A stretch of DNA of 64,000 nt, from positions 10,735,161-10,799,160 of the forward strand of contig CM025853.1 in the NCBI GenBank assembly GCA_003952965.2. Reading direction: 5' to 3'. The notes below the pieces were generated by a model that did not search any database, was not told the origin of the DNA, and saw only the letters and a list, made by a program, of their open reading frames with translations. Shown piece after piece: positions 35,231 to 48,205 of this stretch. Source of the DNA: Morella rubra (Eukaryota; Streptophyta; Magnoliopsida; Fagales; Myricaceae). Position numbers and translations under genes: made by a program. The stretch's first letter is position 1; each line of letters starts with the position of its first letter.

Positions 35231-35674
35231 AATCAAGTTGCTACCCTTATTTTTCAATCCAACAATTTGAGACCCATAACTTTCAAAACCTATCAATCTT
35301 CGCCCCCCGTCTAAATTAGACGTTAAGTCAGACGGAAAATCGTGCAAAATGACCAAAATGCCCCTCCAAGGCTAAATTTAAAAAAATAATTTAAAATAAT
35401 ATAAATTTAAGAAATAAATTAAAAATAAATAGATTATTGAAATAGATTTTCAATAGTTTTATTTAAAAATATTATTTTTTTAAAAAAATATCTTTTTTTA
35501 TTTTAATGAATTTTTTTTAATTTTTTAGTAATTTTATTTTGAGGGGCATTTTGGTCATTTTTCATGCTTTCCATTTGATTTAACGTCTAATTTAGACGGG
35601 GGCGAAGATTGATAGGTTTTGAAAGTTATGGGTCTCAAATTGTTGGATTGAAAAATAAGGGTAGCAACTTGATT
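35231..35674. mobile_element. Large foldback element, arms of about 135 bp
   Basis: The left arm 35231-35366 (AATCAAGTTGCTACCCTTAT ... CCAAAATGCCCCTCC) is a near-perfect inverted copy of the right arm 35541-35674 (GAGGGGCATTTTGGTC ... GGGTAGCAACTTGATT). The loop (35367-35540) is very A/T-rich. The outer left sequence (ttagccccctatgtttgggc) has no exact partner at the right, so the right end may be trimmed. MITE-like, Mutator or unclassified; no protein. Confidence 0.85.
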
Positions 35675-36755
35675 GGTAGGGATTGCCCTTATTTTTAAAA
35701 AAAAGTGAATTCTATGGGTTTCATTTTCTGTCAAGGGGTCAAATTGAAAAATCTTGATTTGGAACTAAGTTTTATCTAAAATATTAGCTTTTGACTTGCC
35801 GAATAGACTACCGGATGTAAAAGAGGTTGCAGGAAAAGAGGTTGCATCCTGCAACCGCCTTTAAGTTTTTAAGCTTCTGTTTAAGTGAATTCAATATGGG
35901 TTTCATTTTCTGTCAAGACCGTAAAATATATTTGAATATCAAATTTAAAAATCTGTTTGTCAACTATCACAGGTATTGGATCTACCAGTATAAGAATTTC
36001 GATCAGCCGGTAGTACAATATTTTTTAATATATGTTTTAATTTAAAATTCCAGATTTCGTTACGAAGTCAAAGTAGGCATGGAAACCCATATTACTTGAG
36101 TTGGAGACCCTTATTTTTGAGACATTCATCCATGTCAAGAGCTTGCAGGAAGTATCTGCAGAATTTAAGGCATTTACCGACTGTTTTGACAAAGTTCAAA
36201 ACAAATTAAGTTCCAGACCCTAGAGATGCGTCTGTTGTTAACTAACTACTACGAGGATAACGTTTTTCCCGCTTTCTCTATGTTTTTTAATGTCTTTTCT
36301 TTAGTTTTTTTCTTTTGTTATAATTTTTGTCCATCTTCATATTTTACCGTGGGACAGATCTTGTATCTTACTTGCACACACATGAAACTACCTTCTGTCT
36401 CAAAACCTCAGAAATGCACAAGATGGGTTCGCAACGCTACAAATTGAAACGCTTTTCCTTTACCAAAAAAACATTCAGGTAGTTCTGCCTTTTTCAGAGT
36501 CGAAACAACGCCTACAAAAAGATGTAACCTACAAAAGAATATGTAAGCGAAAGTTGCTAAATACCAAGACCGCTCAAAGTTTGCATTTGCCTGTTGGTTA
36601 AAATTCAAGTCTCATTCGCCCAAATACAGCTGCATTTCTGAAACATCAAAGAGAGAAACTTAATAAAGCCTATATAACAATTAGTTTGAGAAAAAGGTAA
36701 AACGATCAAGATAGAGACAGAGGCCATACCATTTAAAAAAAAAAAAAAAACCTCT
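35675..36755. other. Intergenic spacer and 3' flank of UTP11
   Basis: AT-rich DNA; no gene recognised. The last few hundred bases should contain the UTP11 3' UTR, since UTP11 ends at 36756 on the reverse strand. A 16-A run lies at 36735-36750 next to its stop codon. Confidence 0.4.
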
Positions 36756-38166
36756 TCAACGCTTTCGTTCTGGCCGCCACTTGTATACGGGTTGAGAGGT
36801 GTGACAAACAATCTCATCTTCACGCAATTTGCGTTTCCGACCCGCTTTCTGTTTATTAAAAGGAATGTTCTTATTCCAAAACGTTGACCCAACCCCAACA
36901 TCCAACTAAGAGCAAATAGTTAGAAGATGAAAATACCTGTAATTCCTTCTGCAACACCATATCCGTATAGATTTTTTCTAACTGACTGACTCTATTCCTC
37001 CTAGCTTCTAACTCCCTATAGGAAGCAGCTGGGTTCCTGCACATGGTGTATAAAAAAAAATGTCACTGACAAAAAACTGCTTCAAACAATAACACTATAA
37101 AACAATGAAACTGACCGAAACAACATGCTAAATAGAGTTGACAACAAAAGAATTAGAAACTATACTGTGATGTTATCAACAAGAAGAGAATGTAAATTCT
37201 ACTTGTGTTGGATGACAAGTTTGAGCTTGTTTGTTACATTGAGATTTAATGTTTTCTTTTGTTTTGCTTCCAAAAAAGCAACAAAGGAAACTAAAACGTC
37301 CGTTAATAGGGTTTTCTTTAAAAAGACAAAACAAAATCATTAAACAGAAAGAAGGGATAAATTATACTTTGCAATCTCTAACTACCATGACTTTTACAAT
37401 TTGCACCCTCAACTACTAACCCCGACACACTGCACCTTAGACTAGCAATGGGTTTACACTTTGTACCTTATATTAAGATCTCATCATTAAAATAGATTAA
37501 AAATATGTGAGGTGTCACAATCTTATTGTAACATAAGGTGCAAAGTGTAAACACAGTAGTTTGGGGTGTAAATTGTAAAATTCAAAGTAGTTGGAGGGTA
37601 CAAACTGTATCCCCCCCCCCAAAAAAAAAAAAAACAAAAACAAAAACAAAAAAAAAAGCAAATAATTGATAGCATGCAAGCTCAAAAAAAGCTTTCTTTA
37701 ACAAGCTCGAGCCTTTTTTTTTATTATTTTTAAACAAGCTCGAGCTTGACTCCACCTAACATGAACCAAACTCCAAATTCAAATCCAAGCACAAGCTTGA
37801 GCTTGATTACAATAACCTAAAACAAAGATGATAAGGAAGATGAAGACTTCATTGATGCTCAATATTGGAGTTTTTCTGACATAGCCAAATTGTGAGACAC
37901 AATACAATGTCAAAACTGCAAAATAAACATGACTAACCAAACATAAAATTGGACCAAAAAAGTAGGAAAAGAAAACAATTGGCTTCCTTCCCGATGTACA
38001 TCAGATCCACTAACCTCAGAAGACAGAGGGTAAAGAAAGAAGCAAAACATAGACAGAGCAAAATAAACGAAAAAGATAGACTAATAAGGGGAGAAAAAGA
38101 GATTATGGATTTGTTGCTTAAATTTTTTGATGTTAGGAGGAGAAAAAAATTCTTAACTGGAATAGC

Positions 38167-38197
<31 letters not shown>

Positions 38198-41100
38198 ATA
38201 ATTGCTACTTAATGCATTATACTTGAAAACTTAAGAATACTCGACTTCCATATATAACTCATTGGTCTCCGGTCTCCCAGTGACGCCTAGCTTTCTTGGG
38301 CTTGAGGGCACAAAATAAACCAACCTAACTATGAGGTGAGCTGGGCTCATTTAATAAAGGGATCCAGTAGAGCTCTGCAAAACACTCATTTGTACCCCTA
38401 GAAAAAAAGGTGCATTTACCAAACAGGTTAAAATGTAAACATATTAGCATAAGTTCACATCATGCTCAAATCGTTTTAGATAACTTACAAGGCAAATATA
38501 ACATTGGTTAAGTGGTGCCCAGACAGAAGCTAGTTATAGCAATTCTATAATGGCCAAGTATACACGGATCAACGTGTAGAGAATCATACTCTTCAAACTT
38601 ACGAACCAAATGTTTAATTAGTGTAACCAGTCTGGTCAAACAATAAGATACATATTGTTCTTACCTCTTAATATCATCGAAAACATCATTGGAAGCAGGC
38701 ACAGTTCCACTTTTTACAGCGAGTAACTGCATTTCTTTAGCCTCCTCCCTGCAAGAGAAAGAAAGAGAAAGGAATAGATAAAACAGATACAATGACTTCA
38801 GTACAAACAACAAAATTAAGACGCCAGATTTTCAAAGTAATTTTTCAAATCACAATAAGGGAGCGGGAGGGAGGGGCGAGCTTTTGAGTGGACCAACATT
38901 GCTGTACTCTCCAAACTAAAGGTACAGCCATACATAATTTTCCATCTCTTTTTCCTTTCAACATAATATCTTCAACTAAAACGCAAACAAGCTGAAGGGT
39001 GCAACCCAAGTGGGCAGAAACATACAAAGGAAACACCCTAAAATAGAAAAAGAACACAATTGATAAGAAAACGAGTGGAGATTTTACAATCAAAGCGTAA
39101 AATAAATTTGAAGGATAAAAAAAATATAAACGGATCAAAGAACTATAAATCCTGAAGGAATGGGAAATGGAAAGCCAAGAGTATGACACCATGAGGAAAC
39201 CCATTTTGAGTCCACCCATGGGTTGCTTGTTACCGACGAATGCTCTCTTAACTGTTCCCAACTAAATGCCCCACACCAAAGAATGGTGTCCCAACTTTCC
39301 AAGCAATATGGCACCTTCTGTTAACAGGGATCCTCCTAGATGGGAAGTGCTCAATGATAGAACTTGGATGCAAGTTCCAATAGAAAACCACAACAAAATA
39401 GCTCTAGCTATTGCCTTGTAGAGGCAAGTGATCCATTCTCTCTGAGAGATATGACAAAAATTACACCCACAGTCTTGTGCTTCTTTAACTTATCCAGTTC
39501 ACACATTTTTTTTGTTTTGATAAGTACTTATCCACTTCACACATAGAATTCAGAACTGTATCCACAGAAAGAATACCATCCTAGATGGCATCCAAACTCA
39601 CCATAAACTACTCCAAGTGAACATCTCTCTCCCGAAGCACATAAAACCAGATAGTAACAAGTACTCTCAAATCAAAGTTGACTCAACTTCCACTCGAATA
39701 GTATCTCTATTTACCTTGTCCTTGCATGAAACCTCTGAGTTCCACATTAGCTGTGTAAGCATAATCAACACAGTTTCTCAATGTAGCACACATTGGAAAA
39801 ATACGGAGGGATCTATTATCTAATTGTCAACTTTATCAAACATTAATTTTTATATTCCAAGCCGACATGATATAAGAGGCAAAAATTAAGCATTTTATGG
39901 AGATTTTAGAAGACAACAATCCCTTGGGTAGAGAAGAATGGGTGGCACAACTTGCTAATCACCAAGCTGATCACAATCTACTTGAATGGAATTCACTAGG
40001 ATGATCAACTACCACATCCAATACTTGTCAAAGATTAGTTATTAAAGTGTCTAGTTCAAAACACAAATACAGTAAGACTCCTATAGTAGAAGTGCAAAAA
40101 TTGAAAGCAAGAGCTTTCAGATCACCATGTTGAGCAAACTCTACCCAAACGAAATCCAACTCACAAGGACGATCAACTAAGAAATCAAATTTTTGAAGCC
40201 TAATTATCTTAAAAAACAGTCCCCCATAAAAAATAAAAAATCGATAACAAGTCTTAGGACGACAAAAACAAACAATAATAGTAGCATTCATAATAAGGTA
40301 GTTCAAGCCAAATCTTGGTGTCAGGCACATATTCCCAATGAGAATTGAACCAGAAAATTTGTTACAAGGCAGGTTGCTGCCATGACTGTACATAAATGAA
40401 TGCTCTAGAAGAGAATGAATAACCCATATAATACCAAACTGAAGATAGTGAGTGATCGTGGAACTTCATGAAGAGAGCTTGGAAATATGAAGCACTAGTC
40501 TTTCTCAAGAGGATGCAAATGGCCATTGGACTAGATGGCACCTGATGCCAACATAAGAGGTGGGAGGTGATGTCATGCATTCAATAGCTTATGGCATATG
40601 ATTTGAGAAACACAAGTCCTGTGCAGAGGATTCAAGTCCTTTGATGGCAGTGTCATAAATCAGCTCTCTTAATATAGGGAACACGTTCAAAAATTCCTGC
40701 CCAATTCTTATCTCAATAAAATCCTTGTACAATATTGGGAGAGAGAGTGTCACGTAAACAGCAATCAATAAATCCCTTAGTCAACAACAAGTTTTGTGAA
40801 CAAGCAAGTATAACAGATAAATAAGAAACTAAAGAAGGTTGCGCCTCATTTAAGCACAGTCAAGTTCAAAAATGGCTCAACTCACTCCATTCACAAAATT
40901 AAGCTTAAGCACCTTAAGTGTTTGAGTGCAAAATTTTGGGGTATGGAGTTGGTGAAAAAGTGAAGAGAGAGAATATTTGAATCAATATTATAGTGAAAAA
41001 GAATGATTTGATAGGGAGAGAGATTATTTTGTAATTTTTTTAATTAGGCCAAAATTTTGGCACTCAAACACCACCGACTAAAACCAAGTGAAAAATTCAT

Positions 41101-42200
41101 CAATTGTCCTATACCATTTAACAAAGATGACTTCTGTACATAAGAAAAAACTGACACAACAATCGCCCCAATAATGGCAGCACTACTAACTACAAGAGCT
41201 ACAACAATTTAAAAAAAATAAAAAATAAAAAATAAAGCAAACAAAATTAAAAACTAAAGAAAGAAAAACTCCCCTGTTATTGAAAAAAGAAATAAGAAAA
41301 TGAAAAGAAACCTTCAAAGGATGTCATTAACACCTCAGATTGTTCAAAATTACAAAGTGAAAATGAATGCATGATCATAAAAATTAACAAGTAGGAAATG
41401 TCAAACCTGTCTTCAGCATAATAAACATGTCTATTTGATGGCTGATTATCAAGGGAGTGCAGAACAGCACTCAGCTTTTCAATTTTCTGCATTGAAAAAT
41501 GTCCTGATTAGCATCTTCTTGAAATATTTGTTATCACAATTGATAAACCATGAGTTTCAAATGAACAAGTACACATAAACCTTTTTTTCACTCTGCAATT
41601 TCTGAAGAATATACCCCATATCTTGGGTCTTCATCAGCATTAGCTCTTCCGGAGAATATTTGTCTGCTTCGCTCCTGTAACAGAAGCTTAAAATTCTCAT
41701 TCATAGGTGACAAGTAACTAATACTAAAGAAGGATCCGAATCAAATTCATATGTACTCTAATTTGTGGACTCCACGAACTGTTTTTGATTTGATCATCCG
41801 GAAGTAAAATTCATCAGGGTTCCGGAAAGCTGCTTTCTCCCTAAGTTTCTGTAGACCAAATAATTTAGAATGAAAAACCAATCAGAAAACAAACATTGAC
41901 ATTCGCGAGTCCGACTACCAGCAAAGAAAAGCACGACAATATTTTTTTACCAGCAAAGTCTGCTCCTTTTTGTGGAATGCTTGTGCACGCTCAACATAGT
42001 CCTTGTGCTTTTCAAGAAGCCCAAATTTTCTTCTCGCAGAACTGACAAAAATAGAAAAAAGACTCTTGAAATTGATCGATAAAGTTCGTTGTGTGTATGT
42101 GTGCGAGTGCGAAAGGTAAAATGAAGGGAATCCTATTCACTCACGGTTGAGCTCGTTCCTTGTGAGCTCGTCTACTGATCGCATTCCTCAGGGATGACAT
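36756..42200 (-). CDS. UTP11: U3 snoRNA-associated protein 11, SSU processome component
   Basis: Eight reverse-strand exons (42200-42145, 42041-41951, 41848-41757, 41674-41581, 41486-41407, 38748-38665, 37036-36937, 36848-36756) give 229 aa, the normal UTP11 length. The start MSSLRNAISRRAHKERAQP is the family N-terminus. Conserved blocks follow: RRKFGLLEKHKDYVERAQAF, AAFRNPDEFYFRMIKSKTV, LMLMKTQDMGYILQKLQSEK and SNRHVYYAEDR. It ends KAGRKRKLREDEIVCHTS and PVYKWRPERKR. UTP11 works in the nucleolus in early 18S pre-rRNA processing within the 90S/SSU processome. All splice junctions are GT-AG. Intron 5 (38749-41406, 2.66 kb) and intron 6 (37037-38664) are long and hold repeats. Confidence 0.95.
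37353..37620. mobile_element. MITE-like element of the AGGGATAAAT family with poly-C/poly-A end, in UTP11 intron 6
   Basis: The left end AGGGATAAATTATACTTTGC and the right part gtagttggagggtacaaactgtat form an imperfect inverted pair. Internal phrases (gcaccctcaactac; caaagtgtaaac) resemble the copy at 32862-33138. It is followed directly by 10 C and a long A-rich tract. Confidence 0.5.
37621..38664. repeat. UTP11 intron 6 sequence with GA microsatellite
   Basis: A (GA)n tract lies at about 38167-38194. An imperfect AAGCTCGAGC-type motif recurs around 37675-37810. The open frame 37949-38212 is Lys/Arg-rich and runs into the microsatellite, so it is not taken as a gene. Confidence 0.5.
38749..41406. 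other. UTP11 intron 5: unclassified DNA plus one MITE
   Basis: About 40910-41077 is MITE-like: GTGTTTGAGTGCAAAATTTT at the left pairs with CCAAAATTTTGGCACTCAAACACCAC at the right. The stretch 38850-40600 holds several reverse-strand open frames (such as 39261-38845 and 40393-40028) with no recognised domain, possibly transposon debris. Confidence 0.45.
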
Positions 42201-43330
42201 GCCGAATTAAAAGAAAGCAATTCACCAGCAACCCCAGTAAGGTAGCAAAGAATCTAAAAACTGCCTTCAAAAGAGTGCAAACTGTCAGTTTCTATAAGGA
42301 ACCTGGGTATCTGTAATTAATTATGAATTGTAACTGAATGTAGGGCTGTTCAAACCAGGTGGCGGTGCCGGCACCACCACCGGATGGGCCAGTTTTCAAA
42401 TATTGGCCTCCGCCACCACCACCGTTAAGGGCAATAACCGGCCCATAGCGGTGGCAGTTTTAGCTGTGGCGGCTCCTAGTTAACAGCATTTAAATTGGGC
42501 CATTTTTTGAACATTTTATGCATTTGTCCCAATGTACAGTCCAAATAATTCTTTACAAATGTACAACAATTCTTTACAGTCCAACTCCAACAAAATGAAT
42601 TCAAAAAATTACAAAAGCAAAAAAAAAATCCCAGCAATGTACAAATGCATTAAAAAATCCTAGCAATGTACAAATGAATTCAAAAAACAGCAATGTCAAT
42701 CAAATTCCAGCAGTCCACAATCCACAAATTCCAGCAGTCCACACAAAACGTACAAATGAATTAAAGAAACAGCAATGTCAAACAAAATTTACAGTCCACA
42801 AATTCATCAAACGTAGATAAAAAAAATCCAGCAGCCACTGAGGCACAAGTTCAGACTTTAGAGAAGAGCTTTGATAAGAATTAACAACAGAGCAGTAGAA
42901 ATCCAAGCCCTATTTTCTTCCCTTTTCTCTCTATTCTACTGGAAGCCCAAAATCAAATTCCAAACCCTAAAAATCGCAAACAAATGGGGAAAATTTAAGC
43001 AATAATATATGTCCCAACGCTTCCAATAGAACAAATTAAAATCAACAAACTCATTGATTCTTTAACAACATACCTAAATGGATCAGTGAGAGAGAGATGT
43101 GGCAGAGGAGATGAGAAGAGATTGACACGTGAGGGAGGGAAGAAGAGGAGAGTAGCTGTGGTGGTCGGCGAAGGGAGGCGCGGCCAGCGTGGGGAGAGCC
43201 TGGAGGGTGGCTGTGCTGTCACTGTGCGCAGAGATTTTGGAGAGGGAGGGGAGATGCCGAGAGAAACTCGCCTAGGGGGGGGGGGGGTCCAGGTCGACGA
43301 CCTAAGGGAGGAGGGGGTTGGGAACGTACA
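42201..43330. repeat. Upstream of UTP11: hAT-like end and repetitive spacer
   Basis: From 42343 the sequence TAGGGCTGTTCAAACC begins a GGCGGT/CCGCCACC-rich block to about 42480 that resembles the subterminal regions of the hAT element at 30952-31718. No matching far end was found. About 42540-42790 repeats phrases such as ttccagcagtccaca and caatgtacaaatg. A run of 11 G lies at about 43277-43287. Confidence 0.5.
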
Positions 43331-43331
43331 A

Positions 43332-43370
43332 AAACGGCGTAGTTTCTCATTAAGAGAAACTACGCCGTTT
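43332..43370. repeat. Perfect 17-bp palindrome with 5-nt spacer
   Basis: AAACGGCGTAGTTTCTC (43332-43348), spacer attaa, then its exact complement (43354-43370). It could form a hairpin or be the joined ends of a small element. Confidence 0.9.
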
Positions 43371-44526
43371 AGGCCCGTTTACTAATTAAAACAAAAAACA
43401 AAACCCTGAACATAATTTACATAGCGGGTAAAAAATTAAAATTTTAGTAAAATTTTGTTAAAATTTTATATTAGTTTTAAAAAAGAAGTGTATTAGAATT
43501 GGTGACTGAGTGATAAAAATAAAGGTAAAATTTTGAAGTGTATTTAATAAAAATAAAATTTTAACTTTCCAAACACTATTATACAGTGTTCCGTAACAAT
43601 TCCACGAGCATTAAAAAGATAATGCTTCATAAGTTTTTCTAGCTAAACATATTTTCTTAAGATCACATCAATTTTAGAATGACACAGAAAAACTTAGAAT
43701 TTGAAAATTTTGAAAAAATTAATTTCTTGTTAAATCTCGCGTAGATCTTCTAAAAATAATTAAAATTTATAAGTAAAATATATATATATTTAATTTTCAA
43801 TTAATTCGTAATTGAATTACAAAAAATTTTAAATAAAAAAATGATCCTATGAAATCATTCGTACCCATTTTTGCTTTCAACCGATCCAACCATCGCGAAG
43901 ATTATATCTGTTTGCAACAAAAAAACTGAGAAATATATAGAAAAAATTTTATTTGAAATAGTGAGAAATCTTTGCATCAGGTTAACACAAGCTTAAACAA
44001 CTCTAACACACCCTGATCACTCCTTTCTTCTCCTTCTACCAGCTCTTGAGCCTCTGAACCATCAAAAACTCACAACCCATATAATACACCGTGATCACTA
44101 AGCCATTTTTGTGTGCCAAAATTTCGGTGTGATCATTTTGGGGTGTGAGAATTAGTGAAAAAATGAAGATGATTTATGGAAGTTGGTGAAAAAGGTGAAA
44201 AGATAGATAGTTTAAATGAATTTTTTATATTTATTATGGTGGAAATTGATAATTTGATGAGGAGAAAAATATTATTTTATTGGGTTAAAATGTTAGCACA
44301 TAAACACCACCTAGTGTGTATTGACTCACAAATTAAATTGACCTGTGATAAAGTTTGGCACACAAACACCACCGTAGTGGCCAAGATCTTGTTAACTCAC
44401 ATGTCACACGAATGAATGGTCCAAATTAGTCCTAGGGTATTGACTCACAAATTAAATTGAATCATGATAAATTAGTCTCTCGAGTATGAAATATTGACAA
44501 ATCAGTTGAAATTTGATAACATTATA
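43371..44526. other. AT-rich spacer with one MITE
   Basis: About 44100-44313 is MITE-like: tgtgtgccaaaatttcgg at the left against ttaaaatgttagcacataaacaccac at the right, similar to the element at 40910-41077. A fragment (tttggcacacaaacaccaccg) repeats at 44353-44375. No gene. Confidence 0.5.
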
Positions 44527-47500
44527 TGTAACGCCCCTCTCTTTTTCACCTGTTTGATATATCTTATAATATATATATATATATATTAGTATGGTATGGT
44601 ATGTATAAATTATTTCTTCCTTGAGCTTACATTATTTTTAATATACTTGCTTTGCACATTTTTAATTCTCTTAATTTTCAATTATGTGGTTGCATTTGTT
44701 TTTATATTATTAGGCTTGATACTTGTTAATATTTTATTACTATTTACATTGTTTTCCAAATGATATTTATCTTTAATTTTATCTCTTGCTTTATATTCAT
44801 ATTAATCAGCATATTTTATGATTCTTGATTTACATTAAATTATCCTCTTAAGGTTATAGCTGAATTATAATGTGTTTTATGCTCTTAAATCATTTGTTTT
44901 TAATCTTACAACTATTTTATATCCTAATAATTAATATCTCTTATCTTGTATTAAATTGTAGTGCATTCTGTATGTCTTGGTCGAATTACGCATGCATATT
45001 GCATTTGTCCACTTTTCTGTTGTTGCTTTTTCTTCTCTCTCTCCTCTTTTAGCCGATTGTATGGTGCCTTTTTATTGGTTCTCTCTGTGTCTTATTTACA
45101 TGCAACAACACGTTGGTTATGAGGTAGTTCAGTGGGTGCATGTGTGTGGGCAAAATTGATTTATAGAGATTTCAATGATTGCCTAGGTTAAAGTGATGCT
45201 TACACTTGTCATCCAAAGCTTCCATGTCGCCCCTTTTAGCCATTCAATTAGCTTGCTTTTCTTGTTTAACTTGAGCTCATGATTGCCTAGCTATGTAGGG
45301 TGTGAGGTTAAAGGAGGAGAGAGGGAGGTAACCTTGGTTAAACCAATCGGTATAGTTGCTTTTCTCCTTGTTTGTGTTGACTAAATGAGAAGATAGAGAC
45401 TTGAGAGTGAAACACACATTTGACTGAAAGTGAGAGGAGGAAAGAGGTATAGAAGATAAGAGAAGAAGAACCAAAGGAGAAAGGAAGAAACTGAAGGAGA
45501 GAAAAGAAGGTGCAACCGAAGGAAAGAAAGAAGAGACAAGGGGGGAGAGGAAAGGAGGTTCAGTCAGCACCTTGTCCCCCTTGCTTTTGAGTTTTCAGCT
45601 TTTGTTTCTTTCTCTTAACCTTTTTGCATTGCTTTTAGGTGTTTTATCCCTTTGGAAATTCACATCTACCGAGTAATAGAGGTAAGGGTGTTGAGACTTG
45701 TTATAAAATGGGTGTTGGGGTGTTTCGGTGATGGTTAAAAGGGGGGTCGCGGTTGGGGTAGAAAATACCATTTTTATTGAGTTCTTTTATAGATTTGGTG
45801 AAATGCATGTGGGTAGATGTTTATAAAATAGTGAAATAGATTTCTTAGTGGTGGTCATTTCATCTAAGTGCCGATTCTTGATATAGGATTATTTGCATGC
45901 TGTATTTTTTTTATGATCTTGCATGGGTTATTGCATCTCATGAGTTGAAAGTTGCAAAAGCTTGTTAAGTGTGTAGAGGAGGAGAAAAGAGGGCACGACA
46001 GTGCCCTAAGATGAATTTTTCCCTTTTTGTGTTATGGCTAAAAATGTCAAAGCTTAAGATTAAATATGCATGTGTGAATTTTGTCATGATTTGGGAAAAG
46101 AAAAGCAAGGAAACATGAACTTTTGCATTCCAAAAAGGAGTACTGTTTAACCTTTGGATTGCATTTTGATGTTGCTCTCATATCATTAGGATTTGTGCTG
46201 AAATCAAAACCAAACAAATTCATGCAAATGACTTATTGAGCCATGATGTACCCATGTACTTTAGAGAGCTTTTTTTGAAATAGTTCGAATTTTGACACCA
46301 CATTTTTCAGAAATAAAGATTAGTAACTATAGGTCTTATCTTAAAAATTTCAGCTAATTTGGATAAGTGAAAATGACCGAAATGCCCTTGGAAGCACATG
46401 GGGTAGTTTCTGCATTTTAGAGAAAATTGGGGGTAAAATTGTCCAAGCTTAAAATTTAGACCTACGGTTAGCATGTACTTAATTCAACAGAATTAAGGTA
46501 GAAATTAGAGCCCAAAACTAATCCACATGAGGCCCAAAACACAAGGCCTAATGTGAAAATAGAACTAACATGTTAGGATTTTAATAAGTTCATAATTAAT
46601 TAATTAAATAGTGTAATTAAATCAAGATAGTTTAGTAATATTAAATCTGTAAAATGTCATTCAAATGCATGTTTAGTAACAAGTGACTAAAAATAGGTTA
46701 ATTCTATAAAGGCAATGAACTTCTGATATGCAAGCTCTTGTTTTAAATCAATAAGATTTGAACATAAATGATGCATAGAACGTACTAATATTCTCTCTTT
46801 TAATTTTCAAATGTCATCTGCCTTTCTATTTCATTTTGTGCATTCCATTGATCAGTTTTGGTGAATTGTTTATCGATGATGTATATGATAAGTCATGCTG
46901 CATCAACATATCATGAGTATAGGGATATTATTGACCGAAATGAAACCCATACCCAGAGGTGGTCCTGAGATCGGGTGACGGTACCGTTCACAGTGGGATA
47001 GTGCAAGCCACCACTGAGAGGATAATGGTTGGTATCCGTAGGCGATGAAACAATGTATGCCTAACCGAGTCCTAGTGCCATGGCACGGGACAGTCCCAAA
47101 GGAGAGGAGGGACGCACAACCAAGACTCTAGGGGTTAAACAGAGCGAAGTAAGGACACATCTACTATACTTGAAAAAGAAAGAAAGTGAAATGGCACAGA
47201 AACGGATGCATTATTCTACATTGCATTGCTCATACCGCATTAAATTGTTTATTATGAGTTATGCTTTATGATTAATTATTCACTGCTATTGTTACTTCTG
47301 TTTTATATTCTTATGTATCATGTCCCCCTATCCCCCCTTATTGAGTCAGTAGGACTTACCTATTTTATTTGTTTATTATTTTGTATGTATTGTTGTGGAC
47401 ATCAGACCTGATAGATGAAGAGGTTTGTGAGCGAGCAAATTTTGGACATTGATCCATACATTTTAGTTGTTAAGATATGAACTTACATCACGAATATACT

Positions 47501-48205
47501 AGAGGTATATATGGGGTACGAGCCCCAATGGTACCTTAAAGGTTCATCCATGCCCCCACTTTCCCGCATCAAGGACTTTAGGCTAGTCGATGTCGACCCA
47601 GCCCTTCTGCGTATAATCTCTCCTCCACCGGCAGAGGGCACTAGGGAAACTGAGATCATTGACCTAACTTCTAACACTAAGCTAGAGGATTAGTTGACTT
47701 TAGCGGTAGTAACTCTTTAGTTTTAGTTTGGGTTTACTTAGATGTCTCACGGACGTTGTAGTACGGAAGGCTTTAGACAGCTTATGCTTTTATACTTATC
47801 TTCTCTTTACTTCTGTATTCCACTTGAAGGACTTTTTGTAAAAGAGAAACTCCGTGATTTTAGTGAAACCATGAATTTATATTTTCCAAATTTCTCTCAT
47901 TCCATTTCTTTCCTTATGCAATATTTTATTTTCTTTAATTTCATTTTATTTCTTTAACTTCCAAGAATTTCCAACTTCTAGAGTTATTTCCTACTGTCGC
48001 ATTTTCGTAAAATTCCTGAAAATATTATTTTTCTTATCTAAATAAATTTCTAATTTCAAAATGATTTTCAATTAAATGTTTTCGCTAAACTTTTCAAAGC
48101 CAAACATCAGGACTTTATAGGATTGATTCGTAACGTAATCTTTGCTTGTATGCATACCATCGCTATAGGTGAACCTAAGGGGTACGTACTGGCACGGGCG
48201 TGACA
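44527..48205. mobile_element. Solo LTR of a long-LTR Gypsy-type (Tekay/Del-like) retrotransposon, 3.7 kb
   Basis: The left end is TGTAACGCCC and the right end GGGCGTGACA, giving TG...CA ends and a 10-bp near-inverted match. The 5-bp target duplication TTATA is perfect (44522-44526 and 48206-48210). There is no gag-pol domain and no internal second LTR, so the element is read as one very long solo LTR. A short open frame at 47511-47693 (PALLRIISPPPAEGTRETEI) lies near the 3' part and has a blurred counterpart in the 3080-5408 copy. The two copies share internal blocks but differ much in length. Confidence 0.72.

Noticed and set aside
43086..43385. 99-codon Arg/Gly-rich frame
   Set aside because: It is a product of purine-rich low-complexity DNA with a poly-G run, and no domain or splice structure supports it.
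44527..48205. Reading this interval as a full retrotransposon with two LTRs
   Set aside because: No reverse transcriptase, integrase or gag segment was recognised, and no long direct repeat was noticed at its two ends.
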